Shown: positions 18,619-27,242 of the stretch, one piece after another
How the letters are laid out: each line of letters opens with the position of its first letter
Numbering within the stretch: position 1 is the first letter of the stretch
Source of the DNA: an uncultured Bacteroidota bacterium
Lineage (GTDB): Bacteria; Bacteroidota; Bacteroidia; Chitinophagales; Chitinophagaceae
Direction: 5' to 3'
DNA: 64,000 bases
Assembly: GCA_903824725.1 (NCBI GenBank)
Contig: CAIJXU010000093.1
Coordinates: 1-64,000 of the forward strand
Position numbers and translations under genes: made by a program
The notes under the pieces: model-generated
Told to the model about the DNA's origin: nothing
Database searches by the model: none
What the model saw: the letters and a program-made list of their open reading frames with translations, nothing else

Positions 18619-20022
18619 TTGGAAAGTATTATCAAATTAATAGGTCACTTTCATCCTTTATGGGTGCATTTTCCCATTGGTATATTATTATTTGCTATTT
18701 TGATACATGGATTATCAAGTTGGGAAAAATATAAAAAATTAGAAGCTGCCTTACCCTTCACTTATTTAATAGGTGGGCTAAGTGCTGTATTTTCTTGCAT
18801 AACAGGTTACGCCTTATCTAATAACGGCGATTATGATGCCAATTTAATTTTTAAACATCAATGGTTGGCTATTAGTGTTGCTGTCATTTCAATTTTAGGA
18901 TATGTATTCATTAAAATACATAAAGCCGTTTATTTAAAATGGACCGCGTTTGTTTTGCTTATATTAATTTTTTTAACTGGACATTATGGAGGCACTTTAA
19001 CCCACGGCGAAGGTTATTTAACCAAGGGCGTTTTTGTTGAGGACAAACAAGTCATAAAAAATAAACCCCTCATTCCAAATGTGCAAGAAGCCGTTTTATT
19101 TAATGATATCATTCAACCCATATTAGAAGAAAAATGTTATGGCTGTCATTCCAGTATCAAAAAAAAGGGGAAATTAAGATTAGATGCGCAAGAATGGATT
19201 TTAAAAGGGGGTGAAGATGGATTGGTGTTACACGCAGGCGATCCACTGAAAAGTCCATTGTATAAAAATATTTTATTAGACCCTGTGGATGAAAAGCACA
19301 TGCCTCCAAAAGGTAAGCCACAAGTGACGGAACAAGAAAGAAGGTTATTAGAATGGTGGATTAGTAGTGGGGCTTCCTTTAATAAAAAAGTAAAAGAGTT
19401 GTCACCGCCAAGCAATATGCAAAGTGTATTATTAGCAGTACAAAATAACAATGGTCCTAAAATTCAAATACAAGCGATACCTTCTGCTGAAATTGGACCT
19501 GCTGATCAAAAAGTCATTAATGGATTAAAAAAAATGGGTGTGACCATTGTGAATGTTGCATTAAACAGTAATTATATAAGCGCCAACTTTATTACGGTAC
19601 CCCATGCTAATGACACGATTAGTGATTTAATAAAAAAAATCAATGATAATGTAGTTTGGATAAAAATGCCAGGTATGATTTTTAATGACCCCTTAGTAAA
19701 TGTATTAGCAGATTGCAAGTCATTAACAAAATTAAGTATCGAAAACACAAACATCAGTGACAAGCAATTAGCTATTTTAAATGATTTACATGAATTACAA
19801 TATTTAAATATCGTCAATACAAAAATTTCTCTTAACGGATTAATGCAGCTCAATAATTTGAAAAAATTAAACCAGTTATATGTAGGTCAAACTAATATTA
19901 AGGAAACGGATTTAGCACGTATTAAAACAGTATTCCCTAATGCAACTGTGAATTTTGGAAATTATAATGTCGAAAAGCTCATCACTGATACTCAAATTTT
20001 AAAAGTGCCGCAAAAAAAGTAA
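18619..20022 (+). CDS. Cassette B: DUF2231-like membrane/cytochrome c/LRR fusion
   Basis: Translation appears to start at TTG (18619); no upstream ATG is in frame and the product aligns with paralogues from its first residues (MESIIKLIGHFHPLWVHFPIG). Four membrane segments cover residues 1-125 and carry histidines H12, H17, H80, H122 and H129, conserved in all three copies. PSCyt1 follows with CYGCH at 173-177 and HMPPKGK near 238. The C-terminal 150 residues are degenerate leucine-rich repeats (LTKLSIENTNISDKQLAIL, LQYLNIVNT). It is probably a membrane electron-transfer subunit tethering the cassette. The next gene, an alpha/beta hydrolase, begins two bases after its stop. Confidence 0.85.
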   Translation: MESIIKLIGHFHPLWVHFPIGILLFAILIHGLSSWEKYKKLEAALPFTYLIGGLSAVFSCITGYALSNNGDYDANLIFKHQWLAISVAVISILGYVFIKIHKAVYLKWTAFVLLILIFLTGHYGGTLTHGEGYLTKGVFVEDKQVIKNKPLIPNVQEAVLFNDIIQPILEEKCYGCHSSIKKKGKLRLDAQEWILKGGEDGLVLHAGDPLKSPLYKNILLDPVDEKHMPPKGKPQVTEQERRLLEWWISSGASFNKKVKELSPPSNMQSVLLAVQNNNGPKIQIQAIPSAEIGPADQKVINGLKKMGVTIVNVALNSNYISANFITVPHANDTISDLIKKINDNVVWIKMPGMIFNDPLVNVLADCKSLTKLSIENTNISDKQLAILNDLHELQYLNIVNTKISLNGLMQLNNLKKLNQLYVGQTNIKETDLARIKTVFPNATVNFGNYNVEKLITDTQILKVPQKK

Positions 20023-20023
20023 T

Positions 20024-20980
20024 ATGAAAAAATCAACACGCATCCTTCTTTATACGAGTTCAATCATCTTACTCTTATTTGTTGTATTATTTTCCTTATT
20101 TGCACAAAGAAACATCCCTGTTGAAAAATTGAAAGCAAAGTATGCAACAGGTAATTCAAAATTCCTGCCCTTCATGGGCATGCAAGTACACTATCGTGAC
20201 GAAGGCAACCCAAAAGATCCTTCACCCTTAGTTTTAATACATGGCACATCGGCATCTTTAAACACTTGGGATAGTGTCGTGCATATCATTTTAGCTCGCC
20301 CCAATAATCATAAACGAATTATAAGATTCGACTTACCTGCCTTTGGATTAACTGGACCCAATCCCGAAAATAATTACGCAGCTCCTTACTATGTTCATTT
20401 TGTAGATTCCTTTTTAACGCAACTCAAAGTAAATAAATGTATCATAGCAGGAAATTCATTAGGTGGTGGAATTGCTTGGGAGTATGCGGTGGCATATCCA
20501 AACAAAGTGACAAAACTTATTTTAATTGACGCAGGCGGATATCCTAAAAAAAACGAAAAGGGAAGTCTTGGCTTTGCTATTGCGAGTATGCCAGTTATTA
20601 ATAAATTGCTTTTATTTATTACGCCAAAATCTTTAGTGAAAAAAAGCTTGGAATCGGTTTTTTATGATCCTTCCTTTGTAACGGAAGCGACCATCACTAG
20701 ATACCATGACTTATTATTAAGTGCTGGCAATCGAAGTGCCGCTTTATCCTTATTTAAAAATAGAGCCCCTCTTCATTCAGGCGATATTAAGACAATCAAC
20801 CAGCCTAGTCTAATTATATGGGGTGAACAAGATCAATTGATCTCGGTAGACAACGCCTATCTATTCAAACAAGACATAAAAAATAGTCAATTGTTTATTT
20901 TACCTAATGTCGGGCATATCCCTATGGAGGAATCCTACCTAAAAGTGGCGAATGCCATTCAGGCTTTTATTAATCACTAA
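20024..20980 (+). CDS. Membrane-anchored alpha/beta-fold hydrolase
   Basis: This 318-residue protein has an N-terminal membrane anchor (about 7-27) and a complete alpha/beta-hydrolase catalytic triad: nucleophile S145 in GNSLGGG, D270 in WGEQDQ and H298 in NVGHIPMEE. The oxyanion region reads LVLIHGTSASLNTWD. The anchor suggests an envelope-facing hydrolase, perhaps an esterase removing acyl groups from a glycan or lipid. It starts two bases after the cassette B cytochrome gene and is 58 bases upstream of the rhamnose transporter, so it probably belongs to the cassette B transcript. Substrate unknown. Confidence 0.88.
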   Translation: MKKSTRILLYTSSIILLLFVVLFSLFAQRNIPVEKLKAKYATGNSKFLPFMGMQVHYRDEGNPKDPSPLVLIHGTSASLNTWDSVVHIILARPNNHKRIIRFDLPAFGLTGPNPENNYAAPYYVHFVDSFLTQLKVNKCIIAGNSLGGGIAWEYAVAYPNKVTKLILIDAGGYPKKNEKGSLGFAIASMPVINKLLLFITPKSLVKKSLESVFYDPSFVTEATITRYHDLLLSAGNRSAALSLFKNRAPLHSGDIKTINQPSLIIWGEQDQLISVDNAYLFKQDIKNSQLFILPNVGHIPMEESYLKVANAIQAFINH

Positions 20981-20985
20981 AAGAG

Positions 20986-21016
20986 TTTGATTTTGACCAA
21001 AGACTTGTTAAATTTA
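20986..21016 (+). promoter_or_regulatory. Candidate Bacteroidota promoter for the rhamnose operon
   Basis: TTTG at 20986-20989 is followed, after 19 bases, by TAAATTTA at 21009-21016, close to the phylum consensus TTTG-N19-TAnnTTTG with one mismatch at the last base. It would start transcription about 15 bases upstream of rhaT. It suggests the rhamnose genes can be expressed apart from cassette B. Confidence 0.4.
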
Positions 21017-21037
21017 CTTGAATTTAAATAAGTAGGC

Positions 21038-22093
21038 ATGCAAGTATTATTGGGCGTTATTTTTCATTTTATTGGAGGATTTGCTTCTGGTAGTTTTTAT
21101 ATGCCCTATAAAAAAGTAAAACAATGGAATTGGGAAAGTTACTGGATTATTGGAGGTTTATTTTCATGGCTTATCGTTCCCCCTCTTGCCGCTTATTTAA
21201 CCATACCTGGATTTGTAGAAATTATCAAAGCCACTCCTATTGATACCATAAAATACACATTATTCTTTGGCGTATTATGGGGATTTGGCGGATTAACTTA
21301 TGGGCTTGGTGTAAGGTATTTAGGAATGTCATTGGGTAATTCAGTGGTCTTAGGTTTTTGTTCTGCTTTTGGCGCCTTAGTCCCTTCTATCTATTATAAT
21401 TTTAATCCCACACAAGGAAAAACAACATTCAACGAATTAATAGGGACCACCTGGGGTCGTATTGTTTTAGTAGGCGTTTTGATATGCTTGTTGGGGATTT
21501 ATCTTTCTGGAAAAGCCGGGATGATGAAAGAAAAAGAAATGACGGAAATAGAAAAACAAAAATCCGTTGCAGAATTTAATTTAGTAAAAGGATTAGTCGT
21601 TGCTATTTTTTCAGGGATCATGAGTGCTTGTTTTAATTTTGGTATTGAAGCAGGAAAGCCAATGGCAGAAGCTGCTGTAGCGCATGGCTTGAATCCACTT
21701 TTTCAAAATAATGTGATCTATGTTATTTTATTATGGGGTGGCCTAGCTACTAATTTTATTTGGTGCTTTATATTAAATACAAAAAATAAATCCTTTGGCA
21801 ATTACACTAATAAAGAAACGCCTTTGTTAAAAAATTATTTATTGTCGGCACTAGCAGGTACTACTTGGTTTTTACAATTCTTTTTTTATGGCATGGGCGA
21901 AAGTAAATTAGGAAATGGAGCAAGTAGTTGGATTTTGCATATGGCTTTTATTATATTAGTAGCCAATATGTGGGGCATAGTATTAAAGGAATGGAAAGGC
22001 GTAAGTAAAAAAACAAAAGCAACCATCACATTGGGTATTGCCACCATCATATTATCTGTGTTGGTAGTGGGTTATGGCAATTCATTAAAATAA
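21038..22093 (+). CDS. rhaT: L-rhamnose/proton symporter RhaT
   Basis: This 351-residue protein matches RhaT from its first residues (LLGVIFHFIGGFASGSFYMP, then VKQWNWESYW) and shows about ten membrane helices, the usual size for this family. It imports L-rhamnose with a proton across the inner membrane. It opens a five-gene rhamnose operon with the downstream aldolase/dehydrogenase, mutarotase, isomerase and kinase, which makes the assignment firm. No AraC-type RhaR/RhaS regulator is encoded nearby. Confidence 0.95.
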   Translation: MQVLLGVIFHFIGGFASGSFYMPYKKVKQWNWESYWIIGGLFSWLIVPPLAAYLTIPGFVEIIKATPIDTIKYTLFFGVLWGFGGLTYGLGVRYLGMSLGNSVVLGFCSAFGALVPSIYYNFNPTQGKTTFNELIGTTWGRIVLVGVLICLLGIYLSGKAGMMKEKEMTEIEKQKSVAEFNLVKGLVVAIFSGIMSACFNFGIEAGKPMAEAAVAHGLNPLFQNNVIYVILLWGGLATNFIWCFILNTKNKSFGNYTNKETPLLKNYLLSALAGTTWFLQFFFYGMGESKLGNGASSWILHMAFIILVANMWGIVLKEWKGVSKKTKATITLGIATIILSVLVVGYGNSLK

Positions 22094-22126
22094 AAAATAA
22101 ATCAAACAATAGAAAAATCATTCATC

Positions 22127-24244
22127 ATGTCAGGAAACAAAACATTTAAGTTCGTAAGTTATTTATGGGAAGAAGCAAAAGCAAAAGCCTTAGCAGGTGA
22201 CGAAGTTGCATTATTGGTATACCGATCCAATTTATTAGGAGCCGATTTAAGATTAACCAATTATGGTGGTGGAAATACTTCTTGTAAAGTGGCTAGTATG
22301 GATCCACTTACTCAAAAACAAGTAGAAGTGATGTGGGTGAAGGGAAGTGGTGGCGACCTGGGAACAATGAAAAAAGAAGGCCTTGCTGCACTTTATTTGG
22401 ACCGCTTGCATGACTTGCAAAATATATACAAGGGACTTGCCTTTGAAGATGAAATTGTTGCTTTATACAACCATTGCATATTTGACTTTGACTCTAAAGC
22501 ACCTTCTATTGATACTGCATTACATGGATTACTTCCTTTCAAACATATTGACCACTTACATCCTGATGCCGCCATTGCAATTGCTGCAGCAAAGGATGGT
22601 GAAAAAATTACAAAGGAATTATTTAAAGGAACCATTGGATGGGTTCCTTGGCAAAGACCAGGCTTTGATTTAGGACTACAATTAAAAAAATGCCTCGAAG
22701 ACAATCCTGGTATTAGAGGTATCATGTTAGGTTCGCATGGTTTATTTACTTGGGGCGACACTGCATATGAAAGTTATATAAATACGTTGGAGGTCATCGA
22801 AATTTGTGCGCAATACCTTGAAGATAGTTACATCAAAAAAGGTGCCGCATTCAAAGGACAAAAAATAAATGCCTTGCCAAAGGAAGAAAGAATGACACAA
22901 GCGGCAGCATTGGCCCCCATTTTAAGAGGCTTTTGCTCGTCTGAAACAAAAATGATTGGACACTTCACCGACGATGATCGTGTTTTAGAATTTATTAATT
23001 CAACTGATTTAGATCGATTAGCGCCCATGGGTACAAGTTGTCCTGATCATTTTTTAAGAACTAAAATTGCACCACTTGTTTTAAATATCCCTGCGGATAT
23101 TGACATGAAAAACAGTGCCGACATAAAGCAAAAAATAGAACCTCTATTTATTGCTTACCGAAAAATGTATTCGGATTATTATCAACAATGTAAAAGAGAC
23201 AATAGCCCTGCGCTACGAGATGCAAACCCAGTGGTCATATTGTTTCCAGGAGTGGGCATGTTTACTTTTGCAAAAGACAAACAAACAGCAAGGGTTTCCT
23301 CTGAATTTTATACCAATGCAATTAATGTAATGAAAGGGGCTGAAGCCATTTCAAGTTATACTTCACTTCCTTTACAAGAGGCTTTCAATATTGAATATTG
23401 GTTATTAGAGGAAGCAAAATTACAAAGAATGCCAAAAGCAAAATCCTTAAAAGGAAAAATTGCATTGGTGACTGGAAGTGGCGGTGGTATTGGAAAAGCA
23501 ATCGCTCATAAATTTGCAAGCGAAGGTGCTTGTGTTATTTTATCTGATAATAATTTAGAAAGATTGCAATTAGCAAAGGATGAATTTATTGCTGCTTATG
23601 GAAAAGATGTCGTTGCTGCTGATATACTTGATGTAACTGATGTAGCTAGTATTAAAAAAACAATGCAAACAGCCTCTTTACAATTTGGTGGATTAGATAT
23701 CATTGTAAATAATGCAGGTTTATCTATTTCAAAAACAATGGAAGATCATACTGAACAAGATTGGGACTTACTATATGATGTATTGGTGAAAGGTCAATTT
23801 TTAGTAACACAAAGTGCTATTGATATGATGCGCAAGCAGGCCGTGGGGGGAGATATATTAAATATAGTAAGTAAAAATGCATTGGTGAGTGGCCCTAATA
23901 ATGCAGGATATGGCTCGGCCAAAGCAGCACAACTTCATTTAAGTAGATTGAATGCAGCCGAACTAGGTAAGGATAAAATTAGAGTGAATGTGGTGAATCC
24001 AGATGCGGTCATTGCCGGAAGTAATATATGGAGTAGTGGATGGGCCGAGGGTCGTGCAAAAGCATATGGTATTAGTATTGAAGCCTTACCTGAATATTAT
24101 GCAAGTAGGACTTTATTAAATGAAATCATTTTACCAACAGATATTGCAAATGCTTGTTTTGCTTATGTGGGTGGCTTGTTAAATAAAACAACAGGAAATG
24201 TAATCAATGTAGATGGTGGTATCGCCAATTCATTTGTTAGATAA
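22127..24244 (+). CDS. rhaD: Bifunctional rhamnulose-1-phosphate aldolase / lactaldehyde dehydrogenase
   Basis: This 705-residue fusion has an N-terminal class II aldolase domain (about 1-430; histidine-rich segments DHLHPDAAIA and GSHGLFTWGD) and a C-terminal short-chain dehydrogenase (about 440-705). The latter has the Rossmann motif VTGSGGGIGKA from residue 448, NNAG, and the catalytic Y595-xxx-K599 pair. The same fusion is known from other rhamnose users such as the Bacillus RhaEW type. It splits L-rhamnulose 1-phosphate into dihydroxyacetone phosphate and L-lactaldehyde, then oxidises the latter to L-lactate. It is second in the operon, 33 bases after rhaT. Confidence 0.93.
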   Translation: MSGNKTFKFVSYLWEEAKAKALAGDEVALLVYRSNLLGADLRLTNYGGGNTSCKVASMDPLTQKQVEVMWVKGSGGDLGTMKKEGLAALYLDRLHDLQNIYKGLAFEDEIVALYNHCIFDFDSKAPSIDTALHGLLPFKHIDHLHPDAAIAIAAAKDGEKITKELFKGTIGWVPWQRPGFDLGLQLKKCLEDNPGIRGIMLGSHGLFTWGDTAYESYINTLEVIEICAQYLEDSYIKKGAAFKGQKINALPKEERMTQAAALAPILRGFCSSETKMIGHFTDDDRVLEFINSTDLDRLAPMGTSCPDHFLRTKIAPLVLNIPADIDMKNSADIKQKIEPLFIAYRKMYSDYYQQCKRDNSPALRDANPVVILFPGVGMFTFAKDKQTARVSSEFYTNAINVMKGAEAISSYTSLPLQEAFNIEYWLLEEAKLQRMPKAKSLKGKIALVTGSGGGIGKAIAHKFASEGACVILSDNNLERLQLAKDEFIAAYGKDVVAADILDVTDVASIKKTMQTASLQFGGLDIIVNNAGLSISKTMEDHTEQDWDLLYDVLVKGQFLVTQSAIDMMRKQAVGGDILNIVSKNALVSGPNNAGYGSAKAAQLHLSRLNAAELGKDKIRVNVVNPDAVIAGSNIWSSGWAEGRAKAYGISIEALPEYYASRTLLNEIILPTDIANACFAYVGGLLNKTTGNVINVDGGIANSFVR

Positions 24245-24254
24245 ATAATGCTTT

Positions 24255-24569
24255 ATGCAACAGTTGGCATTTGAAATGAAATTAATGAAAGGCTATGAAG
24301 CGGAGTACCAAAAAAGGCATACTGCTATTTGGCCCGAATTAACTGCATTACTAAAGTCCCATGGCGTGAGTGAATATTATATTTACTTAAATGAGCAAAG
24401 TTTAAGTTTATTTGGAATCATGAAAGTGGAGGACCCTATTCAATTGGATGCATTACCTCATCACCCCATTATGAAAAAGTGGTGGGCGTATATGAAAGAC
24501 ATTATGGAAACCAATTCAGATTATTCTCCCTTATCTATTTCCTTAAAGAATGTTTTTTACATGCCTTAA
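24255..24569 (+). CDS. rhaM: L-rhamnose mutarotase
   Basis: This 104-residue protein has the hallmarks of RhaM: the opening KLMKGYEAEYQKRHTAIWPE, the central YYIYLNEQSLSLFG and the HPIMKKWWAYM segment. Length equals the family norm. It interconverts the anomers of L-rhamnose ahead of the isomerase. It lies 10 bases after the aldolase fusion and 11 bases before the isomerase. Confidence 0.95.
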   Translation: MQQLAFEMKLMKGYEAEYQKRHTAIWPELTALLKSHGVSEYYIYLNEQSLSLFGIMKVEDPIQLDALPHHPIMKKWWAYMKDIMETNSDYSPLSISLKNVFYMP

Positions 24570-24580
24570 TCAATTAATTT

Positions 24581-25852
24581 ATGAGAATTAACAAAGCAAC
24601 TATTGACCAACATAATGAGGCCCATTTAAAAACGCATCAGCAAAAGTTGGCTTATATAAGTGGGCAGTTAAGTGAGGTGGAGGCGGTTATTCAAAAATTA
24701 ATGGATTTTAATGTAGCCATTCCTAGTTGGGCATTAGGTACAGGAGGTACTAGGTTTGCAAGATTTTCAGGAGCAGGCGAACCCGCCACCTTACAAGATA
24801 AAATGGAAGATGTAGGTTTATTACATGCACTTAATAAATCAAGTGGTGCCATATCACTTCATATTCCTTGGGACATCCCAGATGATTACAAATCAATACA
24901 AAAATTAGCAGCAGATTTAGATTTAAAATTTGATGCTGTGAATTCAAATACTTTTCAGGATCAAAAGGGCCAATTACAAAGTTATAAATTTGGATCCCTT
25001 CAGCATACGAATAAAGCAGTACGACAACAAGCGATTCAACATAATATAGAAGTGATACAACACGGAACTGCATTAGGGTCAAAGGCACTCACCGTATGGT
25101 TAAGTGATGGGAGTTGTTTTCCAGGTCAACTTAATTTTAGAAAAGCTTTTCAAAATACACTCGAAGGTTTACAGGAAATTTATGCTGCCTTACCGTCGGA
25201 TTGGAAAATATTTATTGAATATAAAGCCTTTGAGCCTAATTTTTATTCTACGACTGTAGGAGATTGGGGTCAATCTTTATTATATGCAAATAAGTTGGGC
25301 CCTCAAGCATTCACCTTAGTGGATCTTGGTCATCATTTACCTAATGCCAATATTGAACAAATTGTGGCTTTATTATTAATGGAAAAAAAATTAGCAGGAT
25401 TCCATTTTAATGATAGTAAATATGGCGATGACGATTTAACAGTAGGAAGTATAAAGCCATACCAGTTATTTTTAATTTTTAATGAATTAGTAGAGGGCAT
25501 GGATGCGAGGGGAATGAATCATGCAAAGGATTTAGGATGGATGATTGATGCAAGTCATAATGTAAAAGACCCCTTAGAGGATTTAATACAATCCGTTGAA
25601 GCCATTATGATTTCCTATGCACAAGCATTATTAGTGGATCGAAATAAATTAAATGAGGCCCAAGAAAATAATGATGTGGTTGCTGCACAAGAAATTTTAC
25701 AAAATAGGTTTAGAACCGATATCAGGGCCTTAGTAGCGGAAGCCAGACTAAGAAGCAATGGTGCTTTAGATCCGCTTTCATTTTACAGAACACAACAAAT
25801 CAGAAGTCAATTAATCAAACAAAGAGGTAATACCATCGCAACAGGATTATAA
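24581..25852 (+). CDS. rhaI: L-rhamnose isomerase (RhaI type)
   Basis: This 423-residue TIM-barrel isomerase resembles the Pseudomonas-stutzeri-type L-rhamnose isomerase, with FHFNDSKYGDDDLTVGSI, LVDLGHHLPNANIEQIVALL and an opening GTGGTRFARF. It converts L-rhamnose to L-rhamnulose in the cytoplasm with divalent metal ions. The stop codon overlaps the kinase start by one base (TAATG), indicating translational coupling. Operon position confirms rhamnose specificity over related sugars. Confidence 0.94.
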   Translation: MRINKATIDQHNEAHLKTHQQKLAYISGQLSEVEAVIQKLMDFNVAIPSWALGTGGTRFARFSGAGEPATLQDKMEDVGLLHALNKSSGAISLHIPWDIPDDYKSIQKLAADLDLKFDAVNSNTFQDQKGQLQSYKFGSLQHTNKAVRQQAIQHNIEVIQHGTALGSKALTVWLSDGSCFPGQLNFRKAFQNTLEGLQEIYAALPSDWKIFIEYKAFEPNFYSTTVGDWGQSLLYANKLGPQAFTLVDLGHHLPNANIEQIVALLLMEKKLAGFHFNDSKYGDDDLTVGSIKPYQLFLIFNELVEGMDARGMNHAKDLGWMIDASHNVKDPLEDLIQSVEAIMISYAQALLVDRNKLNEAQENNDVVAAQEILQNRFRTDIRALVAEARLRSNGALDPLSFYRTQQIRSQLIKQRGNTIATGL

Positions 25853-27171
25853 TGAATGCAACTCCCGTCATACTTATATTTGATATTGGAAAAACCAATA
25901 AAAAATTATTGCTCTTTAATGAATCCTATGATTTGGTATATGAATCTATTGAACAGTTTGCCGAAATAAAGGATGAAGACGGATTTGAGGGTGAGGATAT
26001 TATCATGTTAAAGCAGTGGATGTATAAGTCATTTCAGGAAATTATGGACAATGCCTCCTTTGAAATTAAAGCCATTAATTTTTCTGGTTATGGTGCCAGT
26101 TTTGTTTTTTTAGATCATGAAGACAATGAAATCACGCCATTGTATAATTACCTCAAACCTTTAGATAAGGAAATTAGTGATTCTTTTTATACTCAATATG
26201 GTGGCGAAATGCATATGGCAAAGGAGACTGCCTCGCCTATTTTAGGAAATTTAAATTCAGGGATGCAGTTGTACCGAATAAAAAAGCAAGTTCCTGCTAA
26301 ATTTGATTCCATTAATACAGCTTTACACTTACCTCAATACTTAAGTTTTTTATTTACCAAACAATGCTATTCGGATATTACAAGTATTGGTTGTCATACC
26401 CATTTATGGAATTTTAATAAAATGGAATACCATGACTGGGTTGCAAAGGAAGGGATATCAGATAAACTAGCACCCATTAAAAAAAGTGATGATGTAGTAG
26501 ATATTTCTTTTCCATTATATCATACCCAACTTAAAGTGGGCATCGGATTACACGATAGTTCGGCAGCATTGGTGCCCTATATTCATTCTTTTCAGGAGCC
26601 CTATATTTTAATTTCAACTGGTACATGGAGTATTAGCTTAAACCCCTTTAATCAAAGTACTCTTACCGAACAAGAATTGCAACAAGATTGTTTATGTTAT
26701 ATTTCCTACACTGGCCAACCCATTAAGGCTTCCCGCTTATTTGCTGGCAATCAACATGAGCAAGAAATAAAAAAATTAGCGCAGCAATTTAATACGGCAT
26801 TAGATTATTATAAAACCGTTGACTTTAATATTGCTATTTATAAAAACATTATAGAGTCTGGTGACCTTGCTTCTATCGAAACTTATGAAGAAGCGTATCA
26901 TCTTATGATACATCATATTATTCAACAACAAGTGATTAGCTCCAATTTGGTATTGCAAAATGCAGATGTCCGTCAAATATTTGTAGATGGTGGGTTTAGT
27001 AATAACCCCGTTTTTATGCATTATTTAGCTGCCGCTTATCCTGATAAAAAAGTTTTTGCAGCAACCCTTTCACAAGCTTCAAGTTTAGGAGCGGCCATGG
27101 CTATTCATGCCCATTGGAATTCAAAAAGCATTCCACAACAACTGATTCAATTAAAACAATATTTGTTTTAA
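25852..27171 (+). CDS. FGGY-family sugar kinase, probable rhamnulokinase
   Basis: This 439-residue kinase has the N-terminal phosphate-binding motif FDIGKTNKKLLLF, the mid-protein STGTWSISL segment and a C-terminal adenosine motif (FVDGGFSNNPVFMHYLAA), all typical of FGGY carbohydrate kinases. It is slightly shorter than enterobacterial RhaB. Location as the last gene after rhaT-rhaD-rhaM-rhaI argues that it phosphorylates L-rhamnulose to the 1-phosphate used by the fused aldolase. Alternatives would be L-fuculose or xylulose kinase. A perfect-stem terminator follows. Confidence 0.88.
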   Translation: MNATPVILIFDIGKTNKKLLLFNESYDLVYESIEQFAEIKDEDGFEGEDIIMLKQWMYKSFQEIMDNASFEIKAINFSGYGASFVFLDHEDNEITPLYNYLKPLDKEISDSFYTQYGGEMHMAKETASPILGNLNSGMQLYRIKKQVPAKFDSINTALHLPQYLSFLFTKQCYSDITSIGCHTHLWNFNKMEYHDWVAKEGISDKLAPIKKSDDVVDISFPLYHTQLKVGIGLHDSSAALVPYIHSFQEPYILISTGTWSISLNPFNQSTLTEQELQQDCLCYISYTGQPIKASRLFAGNQHEQEIKKLAQQFNTALDYYKTVDFNIAIYKNIIESGDLASIETYEEAYHLMIHHIIQQQVISSNLVLQNADVRQIFVDGGFSNNPVFMHYLAAAYPDKKVFAATLSQASSLGAAMAIHAHWNSKSIPQQLIQLKQYLF

Positions 27172-27183
27172 ATTATAGAAATT

Positions 27184-27227
27184 AAAAAAGCCCCGTTCCA
27201 ATACATTGGAACGGTGCTTTTTTTTAT
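27184..27227. terminator. Bidirectional intrinsic terminator
   Basis: A strong hairpin, CCGTTCCAAT / ATTGGAACGG with a very short loop, is flanked by an A run and a T run. It lies between the rhamnose operon (+) and the sugar MFS gene (-). Confidence 0.9.
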
Positions 27228-27242
27228 AAATTCAATGATGCT

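Noticed and set aside
22393-22761. Minus-strand open frame of 122 codons
   Set aside because: It is fully antisense to the conserved aldolase domain of the rhamnose fusion enzyme.
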